DNA of 64,000 nt. Origin: Cyclina sinensis (lineage: Eukaryota > Mollusca > Bivalvia > Venerida > Veneridae). The notes below the pieces were generated by a model that saw only the letters and a list, made by a program, of their open reading frames with translations, searched no databases and was not told the origin of the DNA. The first letter of the stretch is position 1; each line of letters starts with the position of its first letter. The translations under genes were made by a program, and so were the position numbers. The DNA lies in contig JAAONU010000008.1 of the NCBI GenBank assembly GCA_012932295.1, positions 34,710,949-34,774,948 on the forward strand, read 5' to 3'. Shown one piece after another: positions 23,410 through 35,127 of the stretch.

Positions 23410-24802
23410 TAACAATCGGACATAATTTTAGTGTTTTTAATTTTCAAGGATATAAATGTCAATTTTGCATTTGAAATTAATTGCATAAATTTTGTAACAC
23501 ATATCTCTCACTTTAAAGAGATGTAACAAAACATGATAGTGGAATATCCAGTTGAATAAACACAGAGCTACAAAGCAGCGAATGGAGACATTCCAAGGCG
23601 AACTCACAATTTTAACCAGGCTTTCTTATAAGATACTCTAATTATTTATCTCTGACCTGCTTTTCCATTGCTTTCGTGTTATGTTATTTGTACACATGGG
23701 TTGATTAAAAAGTATCAATCAAAAGATATCTCTGACATATTGTAACAGAATATTAAAAACCAGGATCTGTTTTTAGAAGTTATCATTTAAGTGTTTAAAA
23801 ACGCAGAACTTTGATGAATTTTATCTACAGCTGCGTTTAGAAACGATTTAAAATGCTCGTTGTTATGATACAGATTCTTGCTTACGAAAAAGAAGACAAA
23901 TGATCAAACTTGACTGTTCCTCTTGATCGTATCGACCTCACTAGCAATGAACAAACAATTCCTGAGTTGCCTGCTAACAAAAAATAAAGATATCTTGTGT
24001 TGTAAAAAATGCATCATCCTGTACCACAATGTTTTCTATCTAAACAAATTTGCTATCTATTGCGTACTATGACAAGAAAATTCGGCAATTTTTATAGCTT
24101 AATCAACACACCGTTCAACCGCTACTTCGAACGGCCGTTGATCCGCGAAAGACAGCAGGCTGTGTACATGTCGATATTCCGATGCAGGTGAATATTTGTG
24201 CCTGATTTTTATATGTTCCCACAATATCTCGACATGAACAGTATTCTGGGTGATTCTCTATTCTCTAAGGACCCCTCTGTCGAAATTATGGTAAAGTCAG
24301 TGCTTTCAATAGCGTGAAATTGCTCAGAAACAGTGCAAACTTTTCACTAAATAAGACATTTATTGAATCGGCCGTAGCTATTCTTTCTTATTAGCAAAAA
24401 CTAAAATACTTGAAGTATGTCAATAAACAGTTTGTTCGTTTTTCTTTATTCAAACCAAACTACAGCTTCCAGTTCGCATCTTTTTGCAAAGGTATTATTT
24501 ACTCATGAAATGGACATATAGTGAGGATTTCGGTTTTTACAACCGTCGTCAATAGAGAAGTATTGATAATAATGAATGCCTTTAGATCAGTCGATATTAT
24601 AATGACAACGACGGTCAAATAAAAAAAAGAAAAATAAATTACGACTTTTAGTGAACTCTTTATGTTAAAAAAAACGAAAAAGTATTGACAATTTTTTTAT
24701 TTGATTGCCATATTTTTTCGGCAGAGGTTATGCTATTGTTATGTTAACATAACATTTGATATATATATTTGTCTGATCTTTAGACACAGGCCTAAAATTA
24801 AA
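23410..24802. other. Upstream of gene B, no feature seen
   Basis: Should contain the promoter of gene B, but no TATA or initiator could be assigned with confidence. AT-rich, no exon recognised. Confidence 0.35.
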
Positions 24803-25045
24803 GGTCCCTGTGACCTAGTGGTTAAAGCGTCCGCTTGGAGGTCGAAGGTTTGAGTCCCTTTAGGGGTTTGTTCTATTGTGGCCAGTTTGTGAACCGCCGG
24901 CTAGCTAAATAATGCTTTTTGATTGCCTGTCCACCTGGCGTCTGGCATATAGAGTAGGAAATCATAAGCCCGTTAGGCTGGCAATTACAGTACGAGTGAC
25001 ACCATGATAAAAAGCACTTCACTTCACTTTTACTTTTATAACAAA
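24803..25045 (+). mobile_element. tRNA-derived SINE, family 2
   Basis: The head has A box 'tgacctagtggttaaagcg' and B box 'ggtttgagtccc' at tRNA spacing. The body runs through 'ccagtttgtgaaccgccggc' and 'gcccgttaggctggcaatt', and the 3' end is 'aaaaagcacttcacttcac'. It does not fold as an intact tRNA, so it is a SINE head and not a tRNA gene. Confidence 0.75.
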
Positions 25046-27825
25046 ATTCAATGGCATTGACTGCAGTCTTTGAGGAACAACGGGCGTTCGCAAATCCGGT
25101 TGAACGGTGTGATAAATGTGACGTCATCTCGACGTGAAATGCAAGAATAAGAATATTAAGACGAAACATACACATATCAGCTACTTAATCTCCTTATATT
25201 GGCATCTGTTCGCAGTTAAGTTTGAAATCATTTCAATTTTTTTTTGTTTTTGAAATTGGTGAACAGGTAAACAATAGATACAAATAAGGTCATACAATGT
25301 TATTCAAACTACTTATTTATAGCACATTAAAGTCCGATTACCGTGGAGATTCGCTTGCGGTAAGGAAATGCAATAAATGGATATGGTAAAAGAAATATGA
25401 AACAACGTAGCTATGTTTATAAGACTAATGGTCAACACTATAGGTCACCGAACAACTACTATATTCACCCGTTATGATAAAATCCAAGAATAAGCCCGTC
25501 ATTGGTTTTGGTACGTATTTAGATCACAAACCCCCACTCAAACCAATCCTTGTAATTCTTGGCTTCAAGGTAAGTTTATTTATGTTCGAAAAAAAGGTTT
25601 TACTTCCTTACAGTATCTTAGATTGTCCACATTTTAAGTTAGCCAGTCCCATTTATTCCGAACAGGAAAACTTCACGTGTTTAAGGAAAGTTTAATATTG
25701 CTGACAAAAATGTAAATTCGACTGTGTATAATGCATGTCTTTTGTTTTAGTGACTAAAAAGACGTTATGTGGTAATCCACTTAAATTTACATTTAAAAGT
25801 CAATTTGCACATCTGTTTTGAATGCTAATAAACGATTGTTTCCCGTCCGACGAATATATGACGTTGTATTTCCATAAACGTAAAGAGGCTAATTAAAATT
25901 TTTAACAGGCGATTTAGTTGAGATCTAACTTTTTTACCATTTTTTTAAATTTAAAAATCATCTCCGCATGAGTTTATACTCAGTAAGTTAAGGTTCGTAC
26001 TTTTCTTTTGATTTGCCTTATTTTTTCTTCACTATATATATTTTATCTTTTATAATTAAATGAAAAAATCCATTATATCTTGATTTTTTAATGGCAGTTA
26101 TCTATATTTACTCGTTTAACTTTTTCCATTTCATTCATGTATTTGCATGACTACATTCATAAGGTAAAATCAGTTTATTATGATTGCGATATATAATTGC
26201 GGATTGCTTGCAGTAAGTGTCAAAAAAACGGATGTTATATTATCAATAACAAAATATATCATATTTCTAATTAAGGTAGGCTACTGAAACTAGAAAAACA
26301 AAGCTTTACGAAGACACGGAGAAAACCGACGGAGACTTCCGTCAGCCATGTGGTATAAATAAATTATGTGTCGATTATCAACAATAAAAATAAGTCATAT
26401 CGTTTTTTGTTTGTCAGTTCTGACTTCTGTTTTGGTATTGATGTTACCCTTTTGTATCGACGATGCTAATCAACATTCAGAATCGATCAATCTATACGGA
26501 AACTACCGAAGGGCAACGTAAAAAAAAACGAAAGAAAAATATGCGTTTCTGTTTGAGGTCGTAAAGTGTCTTTGCAACGCTTTTTCTTGACTATAATTGA
26601 GCGTGTCTTTTTATTAGTGTATATTGGGCAAATGTTTTTTTTAAATAAGACTCGATACAACTATATTTTTCATTGATAAACCATATGTATCTTTAAGCGC
26701 TCTCACTACTCTTTGCAGAGTACCGGAAATTCTTTGACAGATTTTCAAGCGAATTTGAGACATTCTGTAATAGTGAATGTCTAGCGTCGTGGAACCGGGT
26801 GTCTGAGTTTTGTCACGAAGATTACCATTCATATGGGCTGGTGCTTTCCGGGCGATTGTCGTGTTATATAGGCAATTTTGTCATTTTGTGAAGAGTCTAT
26901 ATGTTTAAGTATTCATATTGACACTCATTTTTAATGACCTGAACTTAACTACGTGTAGATACTAAAACCCAAATGCATCTTAATATATCATATCGCAACG
27001 GGAATCATCAATGTTTAAATTAAGATTTGGTGATGGTAAATTAATAACACTTTTGTCGTTGATACTCAAAAAACATGTTTAAACATATCACATCTTAACT
27101 AAGATAATTTTAAAAGTATTACTGATACTTTAAGGCTAGTTCTTAGGTGTTTTTAATTAACACTGAACGTTTTCTTGTGTGCTTTTGACATGTTTGCAGC
27201 ATTTCGTCTATTTCGTGAAAATCTATTATTTTGCTGGTAGAGTCATTGTGGGAAATAAAACCTGTTATGTTAAATGACATTGAATAGGAAAGAAATCAGT
27301 CTCTGAAGAGGTACCGAGATAATTGTATTTGACAGATTACAATGGTAAACGTTTTTACTTATTGTAATCATATTTTTTTCAAAACGAGTACTAGTAAGCC
27401 AGTCGGCGTCACCATAGTGAACTTCAAATTCAAATGACTGGTACGATATGACGCCATTTACGCAAACCAAATTTTCAACTTAGGATACCGAGGTGTGACT
27501 CCGCTCCACTACGCTACAACGACCCCTGGGACAATTAGCTAGAAAAAAAATCGGCTTCTTAAAATCAATAGGAAACGTCATAGCATACGGCCATGAGTCA
27601 GTTGGTTGTCAATGACTACCAAGAAGCCTGCCCCCACGATAAAGTGTCATATTTGAGAATTTGAAATAAAAAGTAAAATTTACAGATCACTGTCATTTGT
27701 AACAGAAATTGATCGATGGGGAACATTGTATAAAGAATGGAACATTATAGAAAAAAGTGCCGTAACAATGAGCACATGACACTTTCAATTTTCGTTCATC
27801 GCACGCCAGATTACAATATAGCTTA
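25046..27825. other. Intergenic, nothing firm
   Basis: AT-rich, with short open frames and no recognised domain. A tRNA A-box-like stretch on the minus strand at about 27540-27480 lacks a B box. Confidence 0.35.
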
Positions 27826-28086
27826 TTAACATAAACTTTTTCCACTTCCCGTTTTCACAGACAAAAATACATCTCTTTTTTTTGCGTTGACTGCATTACA
27901 AATTCCTTCTGAAAATCCTTTAAAGTCGAAACACCAATTTTCAACATGCTTATTTGAAGTATTCTGACAGCTAAACCAAAGCAATTTGTAAGGATTATTC
28001 TCATTAGTCGATTTGCCCATCAGAAAATGATGATGGAACCAATGAAATGACAGCATTCGTTCAGCGATAAAGCGAGGGAAATTCAA
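27826..28086 (-). pseudogene. RecQ-like DNA helicase fragment (Walker A)
   Basis: An 86-codon minus-strand frame whose last third reads NWCFDFKGFSEGICNAV, NAKKRDVFLSVKTGSGKSLC and then TAA. F-x-x-x-Q/E..I.....G.DVF.S..TG.GKSLC is the motif 0/motif I region of RecQ-type helicases (Walker A GSGKS). The Gln of motif 0 is not evident and everything after motif I is missing. It may be one exon (a GTTAAT donor could lie inside SLC), but no further helicase exons were seen, so a relic is more likely. Confidence 0.55.
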
Positions 28087-28590
28087 TTAATTGTTCCTGG
28101 GGTCGATGTTGGGTATGTAGAGCGTAGTTCCACTTAGGTATCCGAGATGCCAAATTTTAATATTGAATATTATCTATGTGCAGTATGTTTAGCAAAATGT
28201 CAAATGTTTTAACATGATGAGTAAATGGCAGCTTGTTTTTACAGATTTATGTTTTTTCTCCATCATGCTTGATAAAAAAAATAAGTTGGTCATAGTTACA
28301 AAAATGTTTGGCTCTTCTATGGAAAGCCATGGTGGTTTCTTATCGTTCTTTTAATTAATTCAACCGTTTCTGTCATATAGCTGTTCATTCGAAAGCATAT
28401 TAATTATAAAAATATTTACATTAAACCAAGAATGTTTATAGCAATTCACAATTACAATATATATTGAATAGAGTCGTCGATGTATGGAACCAAATGAAAT
28501 GAGGACCCTGATACCTTTATAGAGTTTCAATGTTTGTATATTTGTAAAGAAAACTTCATTTAATGGGACCCGTTTTGTAATTTATAGTTT
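28087..28590. other. Intergenic, no feature seen
   Basis: AT-rich sequence between the helicase fragment and the foldback repeat. Nothing recognised. Confidence 0.35.
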
Positions 28591-28604
28591 CATATTATAA
28601 TGTT

Positions 28605-28736
28605 ATTAATTAGTCGAATTCACATTGGCTTTGTTATTGGGCTGAAGACAGTCATATTGGCCTGAGGCCGAAGGCCGAAGGTCAATATGACGTCTGAAGC
28701 CCAATAACAAAGCCAATATGAATTCGACTAATTAAT
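28605..28736. repeat. Long near-perfect palindrome (foldback), ~65-bp arms
   Basis: The left arm starts ATTAATTAGTCGAATTCA and includes TTGGCTTTGTTATTGGGCT; the right arm is its reverse complement, ending TGAATTCGACTAATTAAT. The arms meet near 28670 at 'ggccgaaggcc'. A few mismatches only. It could extrude as a cruciform or form an RNA hairpin. Confidence 0.93.
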
Positions 28737-28743
28737 GACAATT

Positions 28744-29226
28744 TTATTAATTAACTTTATAATATTATGTTCAATTATCAAACTAAGTAATCCAAAACTC
28801 GTAATTTATAACAGGGTAAAACTTGTGATTGTCTGCTTTTCACTTCCGCGCAACATAATATTTGGTAAATATGAAAATCACTAAATGAAAGGTTGAACAC
28901 TGCTAAATTTACTGTGATCCGATAGCGCAGGGTCTCCGCGAACTTTTTTTGCTACTTTTTGAAGTTTTTAAGAGATAAAAACTTTTATGTAAAAACTAGG
29001 CTAAGCATATTCAAAATGGCGTCCAACATGGTGAAAATCCTAGGCTCATATAAGGCCGAGTTTTTCCTGAATCCTGATTGGCTAAATCTCGTATTGGCCG
29101 ACCTTTTACTTATTGGCCGTGTTTTTTTCGTATTGGCCGAGTTTAGAGCTTTATTGGCGAGGCTTTGGTTGTATCAAGCCAACAACATGGTCAGAATCTA
29201 GTTCAATATTATAAAGTTAATTAATA
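28744..29226. mobile_element. MITE-like element next to the palindrome
   Basis: 'ttattaattaactttataatatt' at about 28744 is matched in reverse complement by 'aatattataaagttaattaataa' near 29204-29226, giving terminal inverted repeats of about 23 bp around 480 bp. Inside are 'tattggccga' repeats. No transposase. With the foldback at 28605 it may be one composite element. Confidence 0.6.
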
Positions 29227-29457
29227 ATTCATTATATTGAACTTATCCCAGCCATTGCTTTTGAAGTTCGTTTATGAAATATATAAAGTGAAAAAAGCGC
29301 TTATAAAACCAATTGTCAAATTATTCAATTTAATATATCTACAAAAAAATGGCCTTAAAACATTTTAATCGGGATAAATTGAATATAATGACAAAAATAT
29401 ATAGTTGCTGTGTTTTAACAATTTGATTTTGAATACTTTCTGTTTTGAAGCTGTTCA
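29227..29457. other. Short spacer, no feature seen
   Basis: AT-rich, nothing recognised. Confidence 0.3.
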
Positions 29458-29935
29458 TATTATAATACAATACAATACAATATTATTTTATTGCATTAAA
29501 ACATGATAATGTTTTATAGCAAATAAATGCATTATACAAGACTGAAGACATAGATTAACAGAAGAGCACATGATGTTACAGTTCATATACAATTTACAAT
29601 GTATTATTAATTTCTAGTCGAATTTGCATAGTAAATATTTAGCTAAGTTTAGAACTATATTTTTTTGATGTTACAGACATAAGGTTAGTAAATTTCTGTT
29701 TTGTTGGCCATGTATAATAATATCGTTTTATATATTTCGATCTTATCTCTGAAAATTTTGAACAAATTAGCAAGAAGTGAAATTCGTTTTCGATAAGGCC
29801 CATATTGCAATTTCTACATTTCCTTTCATTTCTAGGTATATTGCTATGTCGCCCGCGTATATTTTTGGTATATCATTTCATAACGGTTACCGTATTTCAA
29901 TTCATAACTGAAATGCGCTTAAAGGGGCTGGCCTC
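29458..29935 (-). mobile_element. 3' end of a non-LTR retrotransposon (LINE), truncated
   Basis: The minus-strand frame reads RKCRNCNMGLIENEFHFLLI then CSKFSEIRSKYIKRYYY and ends at TAA. C-x2-C...I-E-N-E-x-H-F-L-L-x-C...R..Y is the C-terminal zinc-finger-like end of CR1/Jockey-type LINE reverse transcriptase proteins. It is followed by an AT-rich 3' UTR and a short (ATTGT)n tail at 29464-29484. The catalytic domain is absent, as in 5'-truncated copies. Frame breaks occur upstream of the finger. Confidence 0.8.
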
Positions 29936-30116
29936 CAGATGACAAAAAAGAAAGTTTTCTTGTGTTATAAATTTCTTCTAATATTTATGACTAATACTTA
30001 CAAACTAACTAACAGACAAAAAATAAGTCAGATTATCACATTATAATTTGATTTTTTCGTTTCATAGTGCTATACCGTAACGCGACGGTATAACTATATC
30101 GTATAAAATTAAAGTA

Positions 30117-30690
30117 CTGTCAAACCTGTGCTAACGACCACCTCCGAGTAGCGACCACCTGTCAACAACGACCGACAAAATGTCCCCCGAAAAAAAAACG
30201 CTCTTAAATAGGCTGTGAAAAACGACCACCTGGAGACTGCGACCAGCGGCCACTCAAACTCATTCCCCAGGGTAAATCCCGACTGCGAACAGCGACCACA
30301 TCAATGTCCTGTAGCATCCTGAAACCACTTAAGACACAGTTCATTAATATCATCGTATGTGGTGGCACGGCGCGGTCTCTTAAAGTCCGAATTAGCGTTG
30401 TTCTCATATTCTTCCATAATTTCACATTTGCGTTTAATAATTCCCTGAATCTGAGTTTTACCGACACCCATTACTTCCGCGATAGTCCTGCCACTTTTGC
30501 CATCGGAGAACAAAATTACAGGAACAAAAATATAACGTAATCGCCAGTTTTGAAACATTTTTATATTTATGCATACAGACATTTCTAGAATGAAAAAATA
30601 CTGCTCAGTTTCACTTACAACGTGATCGGCTTCGCAGATGTCAACGGATAGTAAAATGTCAGCTTTCGTTTTCCATAACTTCACCGCCAT
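30117..30690 (-). mobile_element. Internally deleted pogo/Tigger-like DNA transposon
   Basis: At 30117 begins CTGTCAAACCTGTGCTAACG after a TA dinucleotide, like pogo/Tigger terminal repeats, followed by several 'acgaccacct' subterminal repeats. On the minus strand 30690-30301 encodes a transposase N-terminus: SGRTIAEVMGVGKTQIQGI (psq-type helix-turn-helix), KRKCEIMEEYEN, then the start of a CENP-B-like helix (YDDINELCLKWFQDA). The frame runs straight into the terminal repeats, so the DDE domain has been deleted. The opposite terminal repeat was not found. Confidence 0.7.
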
Positions 30691-31721
30691 TCCTCAGATG
30701 CGTTCGAATTTAGTCGAAAGCTGCTAATTTCAATACGTAAAATATTTTTAGAAATAGATCTCAGATGATATTGAATGCTGTGAGTGGGGTTCATCTGGTC
30801 AACTGCTGATAAACAGAGCAGGTTAATAAACACAAATCGATCATGGTGCGCATAACGAGTAGATTTATTTGACAACGACCTGCACTATTATTTAAGTATT
30901 TTCCTTTGCATTTTCTGCCTCTTTCTCTCGGAATCTGTAAGAAACTGGCGACTACATCTCCAAGTTTGTTTTGGTTGATCCGCTATTGTTGTTTGTATTG
31001 CTCATTCAAATTTGATCACGTGATATTGTAAGCTTGTTTTACGGAAAACGACGAAGTGTGTTCGGCATTTCCCAAGCGAATTAATGGTCGGCGGGTCATT
31101 AAATAATTTGATAATTTTATCCTTATGTATCTCGAACACATCTTGCAATCCGCGAAAAAATTATTATGCAGATTGAAAGTTGATAATGTTTTTAAACGTA
31201 CCATTGTTCTTATAATATTTATTTTTATGAAGATTTTGGGCAGTTTTATAGCTTTAGGTATTTAAGAAACACAATGTAATAACCATACATTTATGTTTAA
31301 ATAATCAGATTAAAACGATAAGCAAAACTAAATCTTTTGAAAGATATGGAATTACACTTACAAATATGTTAGGCAAGTGTGAGGGTAAAGAAAAAGAACA
31401 ATTTAAAACAAACTGTAATAATAACTGAAACCAACTGATATAAACCAGGCCAAAGATTTAAGGGGGGATCTCATACCATTCATAAAAGAATAGAAGACAA
31501 ATCATGGAACAGAGGTGATAGCTGTGTATTAACGACTGAAATTTTGAAAAAAAGTAAATCATTGTTGCATACTCTGTTTTAAACCATTTTTTTGTTTTTT
31601 ACTAAAGAATAAACAAAGATATTGAAAGTTACTACATTGTACATTTGTACTGATTTCAAAAGGAAGCTTATAAATTTGCCTCACTGAAAAAATCTTTTAA
31701 TCCAGTTGACTTGGAAATAAC
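30691..31721. other. Intergenic, no feature seen
   Basis: AT-rich region that may include the lost 5' part of the pogo-like element. No second terminal repeat or exon recognised. Confidence 0.35.
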
Positions 31722-31945
31722 CTTGAGGGACCGTGGTCCAGGAGTAGAGCGAAGGACTCCAGATCCGAGGGTCGCGGGTTCGAATCCCGTCAGAGGCGAG
31801 ATTCTATCACGATCTTCACATTCTTCCACGCTGCGCGAATACTGGTATGGACCCCAGGAAGCAGTCATCGAGCGTGATGAATCTAAGTTGTAAGAACTTG
31901 TATCGCAATCGATGTAAAATAAATGAGTCTAAACTAAACTATAAA
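31722..31945 (+). mobile_element. tRNA-derived SINE, family 1, best copy
   Basis: The head has A-box-like 'gtggtccaggagtagagcg' and a good B box 'gggttcgaatccc' inside a 5-bp T-arm. The body is 'gaggcgagattctatcacg...ggaagcagtcatcgagcgtg...ttgtaagaacttgtatcg' and the tail 'aaatgagtctaaactaaac'. Related partial copies are at 22310-22503 and 35194-35298. Confidence 0.85.
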
Positions 31946-32844
31946 CTATCAAAGAATAAGATTATAAAATATCTGATGTTCTTTTTAGCAATTTGCGTTT
32001 ATTATTCGAACATATTTTAAAACAATAGGGCGATAATGGCCCTAGAGCGCTCACCTAAGTACACCTGCTAAGGAAAACAAGTGTCGTGTGATATATTTAT
32101 CATGCAATAATGACAGCACAGCCTTTACATTCGACTTTGCTTATGTCAAGCGTTGTATTAAACGGGAGCACAATCTACAAACCGTATAGGAAGGGAAGCA
32201 ACCCTCGATAAAATTATTAATGTAATGGTAAACAGAACAAAAGTTTTGTTCGCTTAAGATTTGTACAATGTTTAGTGACTAGGTCAATATTGCTTATCAT
32301 GTCCAGTAAGAATAAGAACCACCTGTCCGTTCAAATGTCCGTTTCTTCTTATAAGTTTAAACATTTTCGGCAAGTTGGATATTTGTCAGTTCTTATATGT
32401 AGTAAGTGGCATAAAATTTCACACAACTGTACTATATACTAAACCGTTTGTCGCCTGTGATTTCAAAAAAGTGAAGTTGGATGAAGCTAGGTTACTACAA
32501 TTACTCCAAAACATCAAAGAAATGTTTAATTACATTCAAGCCATGAGAAATCCAATTTTTCATTATTTATCTCACATTGCGATTTATTTTGTATTTTGCA
32601 CTTGTATTCATATATTAATTACTAGACGTGTACTTAATATTCCATATATGTGAACATATTATTATTTACCTAATACATATTGAGATATGGAAAATGAGTA
32701 CGATACTTAAAACTTTCGGCCGTATTCGGTAGACATTCATACTCATTGTGAAAAAATATTCAAAATAAATGTTTAAGTAACCTCAATATTTGATTCTGGC
32801 AGTAATAAGTTCAAAATTGAATATTTCTAGATCTAAATTTCTAG
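31946..32844. other. Intergenic, no feature seen
   Basis: AT-rich. A 92-codon plus-strand frame at 32375-32653 has a hydrophobic end but no recognised domain. Confidence 0.35.
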
Positions 32845-33027
32845 ATTTTCTATGCATGTTAAATTAGATTTTCAACACAAGTTACATTGGATTTTCTACG
32901 CATGTTAATTAAGATTTTCTACGCATGCTGCGAAAGTTAATTTAGATTTTCTACGCAAATTTATTAAGATTTTCTACGTAAATTGATTTAGATTTTCTAT
33001 GCGAGTTAATTACGATTTTCTATTTTC
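32845..33027. repeat. ~27-bp tandem repeat, about 7 units
   Basis: Repeated 'gattttctacgcatgttaattta' with variants ('ctacgcaaattt', 'ctatgcgagtta'). Confidence 0.85.
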
Positions 33028-33838
33028 AGTATAACCAGGAGACACGTATATAATATTTCGTGTTTTTTTCGGGAAGAAGCACAGTTATTCTTTCATAAGA
33101 TCTAGTTTTCTCCCTAAAGAAAGCCTAATTTGTATATCAGAATAGTTCGTATGTGGAGAAATACATTTCAACAACAAAACTGTTGAGTATCACTTTTTTT
33201 CTGGACGATTATTACATAGTTTTTTTTTTCTAGGAAATCTGTGGGAAAAACCGAAGGTATAGCCCTACAGGCTGGTATTTTAAGATGTTTTACAAGAAAA
33301 TATACAATATATCAACTAGGTACCGTGTTTTGTCATAAAAAGAGAAGTGCTTCTAGTAAAACTATAAAAATCAAAAGGATTTTCACATTACATATGATAA
33401 GGTACCTTTTCTTTATAATGTTCAATGGTGTTTTGATAGTATTTGAAATGACTCTGATTAAGAAAGGCCTGCAAATACTTCTGTTTGGGTTCGAAATAAA
33501 ATTAAAAATCGGGTATAGTATTTAACTTTATTGTTACTTTCAAATTTTAAAACATCAATCGGAATTATTCATAATAATGTATCTTGTTTATTACTATTTA
33601 GCTATTAACAACCCTTAAGTAAAACACAGTGCCGAGTCATCCAAAACTCCCATGTTTTAATGCAAAGGACTTGTTTTCAGTAGAGTAACTTTGGTATGCA
33701 TATAATAGAATCTTAATCTTGTATTTTTAAAAGTATTTCAATGTGAATTTTTGTGTAAACTTGTATTTCTCTGCGTTCACGGAAAACTGATGGAATGGTT
33801 GATTAAACGTGATAGGGATCGTGGACCAAAATCACACA
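33028..33838. other. Intergenic, no feature seen
   Basis: AT-rich. A 94-codon plus-strand frame at 33241-33525 ends in hydrophobic residues but matches no known family. The 3' end of the Tc1 element may lie near 33780. Confidence 0.35.
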
Positions 33839-34819
33839 TCAATACCGGGTATGGCCACTTTGAGCATTGAGTACTGCCTGTCATCGTTTGTGCAGAGAAC
33901 CGACAAGTGTGTTGATTACTTCCTTTGGAATGTTATTTCACTCTGGATTAAAACTTGTGTTAGTTCATTGATGTTCGGCGGAGGAATATGGCGACGTCCA
34001 ACACTCTGGTCCAAATTATACCACAGTCATTCGATTGGATTCAGATCTGGACTTTTGGCGGACCAATCATTAATAAACGCAATATTTTTCGTCCTGAGGA
34101 AATTCACAGTATCGCTTGCTGTATGGCTTGCGACATTATCCTGTTGAAACAGTGATATTGGCATTATTTTGAAACTGTAGGATGACGTGCCTTGCAAGAA
34201 TCGCATCTTTGTAGCGTTGGGAATTCAAATTCGATCACGAGGAGAGGTGTGCGATAACCAAAGTTCAATGCCTGCCCAGACCAAGACGGAACCTCCCCCC
34301 CCCCCCCCCCCCCCCGAAACGATCTTGTTCAAGTACACATCAATCGGCATAACGTTAATTTCTTCTACGGTATACACGAATCCTGCCATCACTTAATCTT
34401 GACTCGTCGGAGAAAAAATTCGCTATTCCACTGTTGCCTTATCCAGCGATGGTGTGTACGTGCTCAATTAGAATGATTTACGCGGTGACGTCCCGTCATT
34501 ACACAGCCAACATAAGGACGACGTACACGTAGACCACCCTCGCGCAAGCGATTACGTACAGTTTTGGCAGATTGGCGGATATTCGGTTGTTTTGTGTACA
34601 AAGGGTGTTAGGAGCAGTGGCAGTTTGAAAACGATTGCGTAGGTGTGTGTTCATGATGTAGCGGTCTTGACCAGGCGTCGTGACACGCTGACGTCTACTA
34701 CGTGGTAAATCTTTCCTTTGACCTGTTGCTTGGAAACGTTGCCTAAGGTTTCGAATAGAACAACTGTAGCAGAGGTATAATACGGCACTTGTACTCCCTT
34801 GCCTATCAGCTAGCTTTTA

Positions 34820-34873
34820 TGGCGACGTGGTAGAGTGTCCCCTTAGCAATTGAAGGTACCCGAGTTCAAACCC
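34820..34873 (+). promoter_or_regulatory. tRNA-like Pol III A and B boxes in 5' LTR
   Basis: TGGCGACGTGGTAGAGTG (34820-34837) resembles a tRNA D-arm/A box, and GAGTTCAAACCC (34862-34873) a B box. The gap is shorter than in many tRNAs but compatible with Pol III recognition. The flanks do not form an acceptor stem, so it is not a tRNA gene. Confidence 0.65.
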
Positions 34874-35073
34874 AGCTCGGAGCAGGTGGATTTTTCCGGG
34901 TTACATTTGGCGCCCAACGTAAACAACTCACGAGTTTAGATGTGATGGCACCCTTAGAAAGACCCACAGACATTCATTACTCCAAGAATTCGAGAACGAA
35001 TTCTGAGGAGGGGGTGTATGTAGCAGAGGTACAATACAGCACGTGTACTCCCTTGCCTATCAGCTAGCTTTTA

Positions 35074-35127
35074 TGGCGACGTGCTAGAGTGTCCGCTTAG
35101 CAATTGAAGGTACCCGAGTTCAAACCC
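35074..35127 (+). promoter_or_regulatory. tRNA-like Pol III A and B boxes in 3' LTR
   Basis: Same boxes as in the 5' LTR: TGGCGACGTGCTAGAGTG (35074-35091, one change) and GAGTTCAAACCC (35116-35127, identical). Confidence 0.65.

Noticed and set aside
27480..27545. A-box-like 'gtagcgtagtggagcgg' on the minus strand
   Set aside because: No B box follows; may be a SINE remnant but cannot be supported.
31722..31795. tRNA gene at the head of SINE family 1 (also 24803, 58135, 58779)
   Set aside because: A and B boxes are present, but acceptor and anticodon stems do not close properly, and the same sequence continues into a repeated SINE body.
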